From Mycolicibacterium sp. J2 (GTDB lineage: Bacteria > Actinomycetota > Actinomycetes > Mycobacteriales > Mycobacteriaceae): 64,000 bases of DNA. Below, piece after piece: positions 59,294 through 64,000 of the stretch. Numbering within the stretch: the first letter of the stretch is position 1; every line of letters starts with the position of its first letter. The notes beneath the pieces are model-generated. The model saw only the letters and a program-made list of their open reading frames with translations, ran no database searches and was not told where the DNA came from. Where the stretch lies: positions 20,364 through 84,363 of the forward strand of contig NZ_JAPFPY010000021.1 in the NCBI RefSeq assembly GCF_026240945.1. The letters are read 5' to 3'. The translations under genes were made by a program, and so were the position numbers.

Positions 59294-60046
59294 ATGGCTA
59301 AGAGGAAGGTAGGGCGGCCTGCTGATAAGTCGCTAGCGATCTATCAGATGGGCGTGCGCGACCGTATCCTTACTGGCTTCGCTGGCGGGGGCTTGATCAC
59401 GCCAGCCGTTCTGGCACTCCTACACGGAATCGATGGCAGCGCGGTTCTTGGGTTCACCGTTCTAGGCGGGATTGGGTTGCTGATTGCGGCTGTCGGCACC
59501 TTGCCTGCCCGAGCCGTAATTGGCCGTGGGAAGAATGCGATCACATTGCACCTCGCGACGGCCATTGAAACAGTGGTTGAGGCGCTACCGGCAAGCGAAC
59601 TTGAACCATTGGCCAGCCGACTGGCGCTCGAGGGATCGAACGACGAGCCGGGATCAAACTTCCTCGTTGAGGAGGTAAATCGGCAGTTCTTCTTCGAGCG
59701 CGAGACGATGAAGATTATTAAGAAAGTTGCTCATGAGAACGGCGCCGTAGTAAAGCGTGAAGTGGCAACCGGTGACGACGAAGATTCGCGGTGGGATGCG
59801 CTTGTCCAGCGCGGCAGCCTCTCCCTGGCGATAGACCTAACGGCGACCATCGACGTGCATACCGTCAGGCGAATCAAGAACCGCTACAAAGGTACTGACG
59901 TGAATCTCCTGCTGATTGGATCTAAGATCTCATCGAAAGCGGAAGCACTGCTGACGACCTTTCCAGACGGTGTTGCAGTGCTTCATTCCGATGACCCAGC
60001 GGCTCTGGAGAGCGAGCTGCGAAGGATCATGGAGAATCTCGACTAG
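59294..60046 (+). CDS. Membrane protein of the island with a possible nuclease-like C-terminal domain
   Basis: The 250-residue protein has a basic N terminus (M-A-K-R-K-V-G-R-P-A), a hydrophobic hairpin at about 27-70, and a soluble C-terminal region. The last ~90 residues (W-D-A-L-V-Q-R-G, L-A-I-D-L-T, T-V-R-R-I-K-N-R, V-N-L-L-L-I-G-S) show the strand-helix order of Mrr/PD-(D/E)XK domains, but the E-x-K is replaced by I-D-L-T, so catalysis is doubtful. It begins 10 bases after the preceding stop and is probably in the same operon. I do not recognise a named family. Confidence 0.6.
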   Translation: MAKRKVGRPADKSLAIYQMGVRDRILTGFAGGGLITPAVLALLHGIDGSAVLGFTVLGGIGLLIAAVGTLPARAVIGRGKNAITLHLATAIETVVEALPASELEPLASRLALEGSNDEPGSNFLVEEVNRQFFFERETMKIIKKVAHENGAVVKREVATGDDEDSRWDALVQRGSLSLAIDLTATIDVHTVRRIKNRYKGTDVNLLLIGSKISSKAEALLTTFPDGVAVLHSDDPAALESELRRIMENLD

Positions 60047-60683
60047 ATGTACCGGGTCATGACGTTGGTGAGACTTTCCGCGCTCGCGGTTGGACCCACG
60101 TCGCAGCATCAGTCTCAATGCGAAAGTCCTTGGTGGGACTTGCCGTCGTCACCGACGTACCATCCACGCCACGCCTGCCGACGCCTTGTGGTTTTCCAAG
60201 GCCCTGTGCCCACCGGCCCCTCGCCCTCGTTGTAGGTAGGCCGCCCTTGCCCCTCTCCATAGATCGGTTACACCATCGGTACCCGGAGCGCGGTTGATAC
60301 TGCGGGCGAGTCCTCAGGGGCTGACGGCGTCTCCACGGAAGCGAGCTTGCAACATGCATACATACCGAACGCCTCGCATATTGAGGAGGCACGCTGATCT
60401 CGGTGCCCCCAGTCGGACTCGAACCGACACTTGGCGGATTTTAAGCCGCGTTTGCCGGTCTCCTAGCAGTAACTGCATTGCCGCCGGAAGACCCAGTAGC
60501 GGCCACAAAAGCCCATTTCAGACCGTAGAGAAACAGCACCGGCCATCCGTTGGCGCCTGCACGGTCAGTTGCCGCAGGCGGGCGAATTGCCGACCATCTG
60601 CTGACGCGGCGTGCGGACGCCCCTCCCCCAGGCGCGGTACCAAACTGTCGCGATCTGTCAGTAGCGCATGGGATGATGGGGCA
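60047..60683. other. 637-bp noncoding stretch of the island containing a tRNA fragment
   Basis: No gene with a ribosome-binding site and coding character is seen. The only recognisable item is a tRNA 3' half on the minus strand (60402-60445). The rest is mixed-composition sequence, probably a recombination junction between two accessory modules. Confidence 0.6.
60402..60445 (-). other. tRNA 3'-half fragment, candidate attachment-site remnant
   Basis: Read on the minus strand this is CTTAAAA (anticodon loop), TCCGC (3' anticodon stem), CAAGT (variable loop), GTCGG-TTCGAGT-CCGAC (T arm) and TGGGGGC-ACC (acceptor 3' strand). The geometry is exact for a class I tRNA from the anticodon loop to the end. 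The 5' half is absent: the sequence beyond the loop does not give GCCCCCA or a D arm. Such 3' fragments are left when integrases recombine within tRNA genes. Confidence 0.7.
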
Positions 60684-61139
60684 GTGGACCCAGTATCTAT
60701 CGTTGTAGCCGCGCTTGCACTTGGCGCTCAGGAGGGCATCCGAGCCACGGCGGCCGACGCAGTCAAGGACACCTACGCTGCCCTGAAGCGGCTGATCGTC
60801 GACCGCTACAAGGGCATCGATTCCTCACCGGTAGAGAATAAGCCATCCTCGGAGGCCAAGCGGGCATCGCTCGAGGAAGACCTCAGGGAAGCTGGCGCAG
60901 ACTCAGACGGCGACTTGCTGGCTGCTGCACGGGCAGTCGTCGAAGCTGTGCAAGCGGATAATCCCGCAGCTGGTGACCCGATCGGCGTCGATTTGGAAAG
61001 GATCGAGGCGGAGGCGCTGAGAATCCAAAACGTGCAGTCGAGCGGTGGCGGAGTCAGGGTACGAGATGCCAAGGTCTCAGGGTCTGTCGACATCAGCGGC
61101 ATCTCGGCGGGCCAGACTGGCAAGAATTCCACCCCTTAG
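60684..61139 (+). CDS. Small partner protein of the island NTPase
   Basis: The 151-residue product starts at GTG 60684 with D-P-V-S-I-V-V-A-A-L-A-L-G-A-Q-E-G and A-V-K-D-T-Y-A-A-L-K-R-L-I-V-D-R-Y. This N-terminal helical module recurs in actinobacterial proteins of conflict systems (recalled, not searched). A charged middle and a Gly/Ser/Val-rich beta tail follow (G-G-V-R-V-R-D-A-K-V-S-G-S-V-D-I-S-G). The stop is 60 bases before the NTPase start in another frame, and that gap is also open in the NTPase frame, so the two may be parts of one interrupted gene. Confidence 0.65.
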   Translation: MDPVSIVVAALALGAQEGIRATAADAVKDTYAALKRLIVDRYKGIDSSPVENKPSSEAKRASLEEDLREAGADSDGDLLAAARAVVEAVQADNPAAGDPIGVDLERIEAEALRIQNVQSSGGGVRVRDAKVSGSVDISGISAGQTGKNSTP

Positions 61140-61198
61140 CGGGCGCGGCAGCAGGACGGGCTGGCGCCGCCGCGCCTGGAGTTCAGCTCACTGGCAAT

Positions 61199-63427
61199 GT
61201 GATCGACGGTGACGTCCGCGTCACTTTTGCGAACCCTTCCGTATACGAGACGCTGGGGCGAGACTCGTATTTGGCTGGTGCAGTTCGGGACTCGGACTCT
61301 CGCATCGAGCGACGCCGGGCCGGAGCTGGTCTTGACGATGCACAAATTGCTCGGATCGCACACTTAGGGCCGCGAGTTCCACACCAGCTGGAAAGTCTGG
61401 CGAAGGGCGAATTTCGTATTCTCTCGGGTGTCCTCGGTACCGGCAAGTCCGACATGGCCGAGGCGTGGTTTCGCGATGCAGTAAAGGCAGCGCAGACCAG
61501 TCCCGGCGCCGCCGTGCCGTTGTGGATCGCTATCGATGATTTAGAGTCGTCGCTACAGCTGCACGTTCAACGCGAAATTGGCCTGCAGGCACTGGAAACC
61601 GTAGGTGCGGATATTGTCATAGACGGCCTGGATCAACGCGCTGATCGTGCGGAAAGAACAGTGGGGTACGCGGATTCACTCACGCGCCGCTGGGCTCGCA
61701 CGCGCGTCGTGCTGACTTCTCGTGCCACACACAACGCTCTAGAGCGATTTGTAGTTCGAGCCGAGCCAATGTCGAGGTCCTACGGTCGAAACCTCGTAGA
61801 GATGGTCTCCGGGTCACAACTCGGCACATTGAGACCGGAAATCGAAGAAGCACTCGAGAGACCATTGTTTGCTCTGCTCATTGGGCAACGAGCTAGTCTG
61901 AGTGAACTCACCACGATGACTGAAGTGATTGAGGGAGTGGTGCGTCAAGTTGTCGGGCGAGAGGGTGGAGACCTCTATCCTCATCTAAGACGGTTGGCCA
62001 TTCAAACGACCGAGACCGCACGCCCGGTCGATCCCGAAAGCTTCGTAGACTTTGACGTAGCGGCGAGACTCCGAGAATCACCGTTCCTCACAGCGACCGC
62101 CAACGGACTGTCTTTCTCATTGGCAACATTCGAACAGTGGTTTGCTTCAAGGGCTGTGCTCGAAGAGGCGGTTACGGTGGACGACATCCTGGAGGGACTG
62201 CCGTCGTTCGATCGATGGAAGTACGTGTTCTCTATGGTTCTGGCAGCCGGCGAGCCGTCACGGGTCGATCCCGCAATGGAGCGTATTGCTCGCTGGAACC
62301 CGGGAGCAATCGCTTGGATTATCAACGATACTGAGAGCGCCGAGCTCGGCCGATACCGGAATGAGTCCTCGACAGAGCCCTCTCAGCAACAGATGGCCCA
62401 CCGCTTGAGACTTGCTCTCGGAGCCATGCTCGACGGCCTCGGACCACTAGCTGCGGCTTTCTCGCCGTTTAGCTTCCCCGGCGTCCGCTCGTTGCAAGAT
62501 CTTTCCCTTGGACTCGAATACGGCGGTGGGCTGGTCCGCACCACGTGGCTAGTATCAAATCAATTGCCCGACAACCCGCTTCCCCCGGTAATCGACGCAT
62601 CAGTTCACTTCTCCACTAACCGCTCATTGGTCATCGAAACAGCTGAGATGCCGGCTGCACGGAACTGGGTATGGACGACTGCGCGCAACATTCTCGCTTC
62701 GGACTTGAGCGAACGTCTAACTACAGTTGCCATCCAGTTGGCCAGTCAGCGAGACGGTATCGTCCGTCGAGAGGTCGAGGACCTCCGAAGAAGGCGTGCC
62801 GTCCAGCCCCAGAGTCTCGACGAATTGGGCCGGGGACTCTACGGTGGTATTTACCCGCTTCCAGACGTACCGCCCGGCCCTACTGGCTGGCCAGGTTTCT
62901 CGCTGGAATCCGTCGCCGAGCGTGTTCGCGCGGTTATAACGGCGGCTATCAAATGCTACGTCGAAATCTGTGACAGCGTTGCGCCTAAATTCGGAGATAC
63001 TCTGGCGCACAAGGGGATGATGCCGTTTGAGTACTATGCGAACATGTCCTACAACGGTCCTGGAAGTGGCGGGCCATTCTCGCTGGGACCCGCCGAACCT
63101 GGCATCCGCTGGCTCCTGAGACCTGTCGGCACACCGCTGCCCAATGGTGAAAGGCGCGGCGAAAATTCAGTGAACATGACCGTCAATGATGACGAGCGTT
63201 CGAGACAGATCCTCGACGAGCGACAAGCTTTCGGTGACGCGTACTTCGAATACATTGCCAATGTGCCCGGCTTGAGACCCTTCGCAGACTCCTTCTCACT
63301 TTCTACGGGTCGGTTCGACATAATCGACAAGAAGCCAGCCACACATATCGCGGTAGATTGGCTCTGGGACGACCTCAAGAACCTCAAATGGGTGTCTGGC
63401 CTGAAGCCGAGTGACAAGACGGAATGA
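61199..63427 (+). CDS. NACHT/STAND-type P-loop NTPase, candidate defence protein
   Basis: The 742-residue protein has Walker A G-V-L-G-T-G-K-S (77-84), Walker B with the NACHT-style acidic run A-D-I-V-I-D-G-L-D-Q (137-146) and a sensor R-V-V-L-T-S-R-A (169-176). About 550 residues without motifs known to me follow, probably a helical and sensor region. There is no recognisable effector domain, so the neighbouring small protein may provide it. GTG 61199 lacks a ribosome-binding site, and the upstream 60 bases are open in frame, so the true N terminus is uncertain. Lower GC than the core genome and island position suggest transfer. Confidence 0.78.
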   Translation: MIDGDVRVTFANPSVYETLGRDSYLAGAVRDSDSRIERRRAGAGLDDAQIARIAHLGPRVPHQLESLAKGEFRILSGVLGTGKSDMAEAWFRDAVKAAQTSPGAAVPLWIAIDDLESSLQLHVQREIGLQALETVGADIVIDGLDQRADRAERTVGYADSLTRRWARTRVVLTSRATHNALERFVVRAEPMSRSYGRNLVEMVSGSQLGTLRPEIEEALERPLFALLIGQRASLSELTTMTEVIEGVVRQVVGREGGDLYPHLRRLAIQTTETARPVDPESFVDFDVAARLRESPFLTATANGLSFSLATFEQWFASRAVLEEAVTVDDILEGLPSFDRWKYVFSMVLAAGEPSRVDPAMERIARWNPGAIAWIINDTESAELGRYRNESSTEPSQQQMAHRLRLALGAMLDGLGPLAAAFSPFSFPGVRSLQDLSLGLEYGGGLVRTTWLVSNQLPDNPLPPVIDASVHFSTNRSLVIETAEMPAARNWVWTTARNILASDLSERLTTVAIQLASQRDGIVRREVEDLRRRRAVQPQSLDELGRGLYGGIYPLPDVPPGPTGWPGFSLESVAERVRAVITAAIKCYVEICDSVAPKFGDTLAHKGMMPFEYYANMSYNGPGSGGPFSLGPAEPGIRWLLRPVGTPLPNGERRGENSVNMTVNDDERSRQILDERQAFGDAYFEYIANVPGLRPFADSFSLSTGRFDIIDKKPATHIAVDWLWDDLKNLKWVSGLKPSDKTE

Positions 63428-63442
63428 GCGTTAGAAGGGCCT

Positions 63443-63817
63443 TTACGCCAATTCGCGCCGCAGGGGCTTTACGGAAGTGGTACCGGCGAAAGAGGCTCCC
63501 CGGCCCACCTTCGGCGCTGCTTGTTCGTCCTCGTTGATGTAATCCGCATATGTCGTTAGCGTTAACACGAAGGTGGAGTGTCCCAGCCACTTTGACACCT
63601 GCATGTAGTGCTCCCCTGCGCTCAGGTTCATGGTGGCGAAGGTGTGCCGCAAATCGTGGAAGCGCACCGCCTCGAGGCCGAGCACCCGGCACGCGGGCTG
63701 AAGGTGGTGCTCGTACAAAGCAGCGGCGCACACCGGCTTAGCCCTAGGTGCCGCTGCCAAAGCTGTAGAGGTAGTACCGCATCCGTACGCGGGACCCAGT
63801 TGTCTTCGGCGTCCCAC
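63443..63817 (-). pseudogene. Truncated tyrosine recombinase (phage/island integrase) C-terminal fragment
   Basis: The fragment has the catalytic R of F-H-D-L-R-H-T-F-A-T with its H-x-x-R box and K-W-L-G-H-S followed by the nucleophile Tyr in L-T-T-Y-A-D-Y. This is the C-terminal half of a tyrosine recombinase. Upstream of about 63750 the frame loses family character, and no N-terminal arm-binding domain is found before the window edge. It is probably the remnant of the integrase that brought in the island. Confidence 0.75.
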
Positions 63818-63912
63818 TGCATGATCGCTTCGATGCGCGACGGACCAAGGTGACCGCGCTCATCGAAAATCCCCGGCTGTGCTCGCCGAAATTCCTCACC
63901 TGTGAGCAGCGG

Positions 63913-64000
63913 TCAGTGTAGTTGTTGGTGGGTGCCGGTGGTTGTTCGGCGCAGGGTTTCCGCGGCGGCGTGGTGATCGCGTAGCCGGTAGGACTCGCCG
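63913..64000 (-). CDS. C-terminal end of a transposon-associated gene (IstB-like, partial)
   Basis: A frame enters from the right edge on the minus strand, reads G-E-S-Y-R-L-R-D-H-H-A-A-A-E-T-L-R-R and stops with TGA at 63913-63915. The G-E-S-Y-R-L-R tail resembles the end of IS21-family IstB ATPases as I remember them. With ~28 residues the assignment is tentative. Confidence 0.35.
   Translation of the reverse strand, partial: GESYRLRDHHAAAETLRRTTTGTHQQLH

Noticed and set aside
60402..60475. Complete tRNA gene
   Set aside because: Only the 3' half folds. No matching acceptor 5' strand or D arm exists beyond the anticodon loop, so it is a fragment.
61125..61145. Canonical -1 programmed frameshift slippery site at the partner/NTPase junction
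   Set aside because: The bases around ACCCCTTAG do not form an X-XXY-YYZ heptamer in the needed frame. An indel or coupled translation is as likely.

Overview
The window reads as chromosome of a fast-growing Mycobacterium (Mycolicibacterium) type actinobacterium. Base composition is GC-rich, many genes start with GTG, and the first ~30 kb carries a run of genes that I recognise from memory as the block around Rv1080c-Rv1057 of M. tuberculosis (greA, metB, pra, cbs, lipU, a GDSL esterase, fadA3, echA9, echA8, Rv1069c, rhodanese and cysteine dioxygenase, lpqV, two patatins, Rv1059, fadD14, Rv1057). All family names come from reading motifs. No database search was possible, so locus correspondences are recalled rather than computed.

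Layout. 1-7 kb: elongation factor greA, a GOLPH3-type protein, and the transsulfuration pair metB/cbs on the minus strand around two proline-rich membrane proteins. 6-20 kb: lipid-acting enzymes (lipU, GDSL esterase, thiolase, two crotonases, two patatins, SDR), purT, a Bax-inhibitor membrane protein and a sulfur pair (cysteine dioxygenase plus rhodanese). 20-28 kb: zinc alcohol dehydrogenase, a reductase preceded by a perfect KstR-type operator, an EmbR regulator next to a PknH-like kinase, a lipid-transfer thiolase and an acyl-CoA synthetase, which suggests sterol or lipid catabolism. 28-39 kb: envelope and secretome genes, including four copies of a small two-cysteine secreted protein, a beta-propeller, a CHAP protein, a peptidoglycan amidase, and two secreted proteins built of 11-residue repeats. 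Inside this stretch sits a C4-dicarboxylate uptake module (two-component system plus dctA, with a CRP-like site between them). 39-51 kb: a secreted glycoside hydrolase, a DUF427 protein, a glycosyltransferase with its TetR regulator, an S53 peptidase translationally coupled to a membrane protein, a PE-PPE hydrolase, and a two-gene lipoprotein cassette present twice. 51-57 kb: an amino-acid ABC transporter with fused binding protein and permease, a diguanylate cyclase and an arsenic cluster (arsR, cadI, aquaporin, arsC).

57-64 kb is an accessory island with lower GC. It opens with a decayed IS3-family element (28-bp imperfect terminal repeats) that cut a small membrane-protein gene. Then come a HicB/HicA-like pair with a membrane protein, a noncoding stretch holding the 3' half of a tRNA (probable attachment-site remnant), a two-gene cassette of a small partner plus a NACHT/STAND P-loop NTPase, a truncated tyrosine recombinase, and the end of another transposon-like gene. 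The NTPase cassette is my best candidate for an uncharacterised defence system.

Regulatory signals readable in the sequence include several strong intergenic hairpins between convergent genes, four candidate leaderless promoters (TANNNT six or seven bases before a GTG/ATG start), a KstR box, a CRP-like palindrome, a TetR-type palindrome, and paired ArsR-type palindromes.
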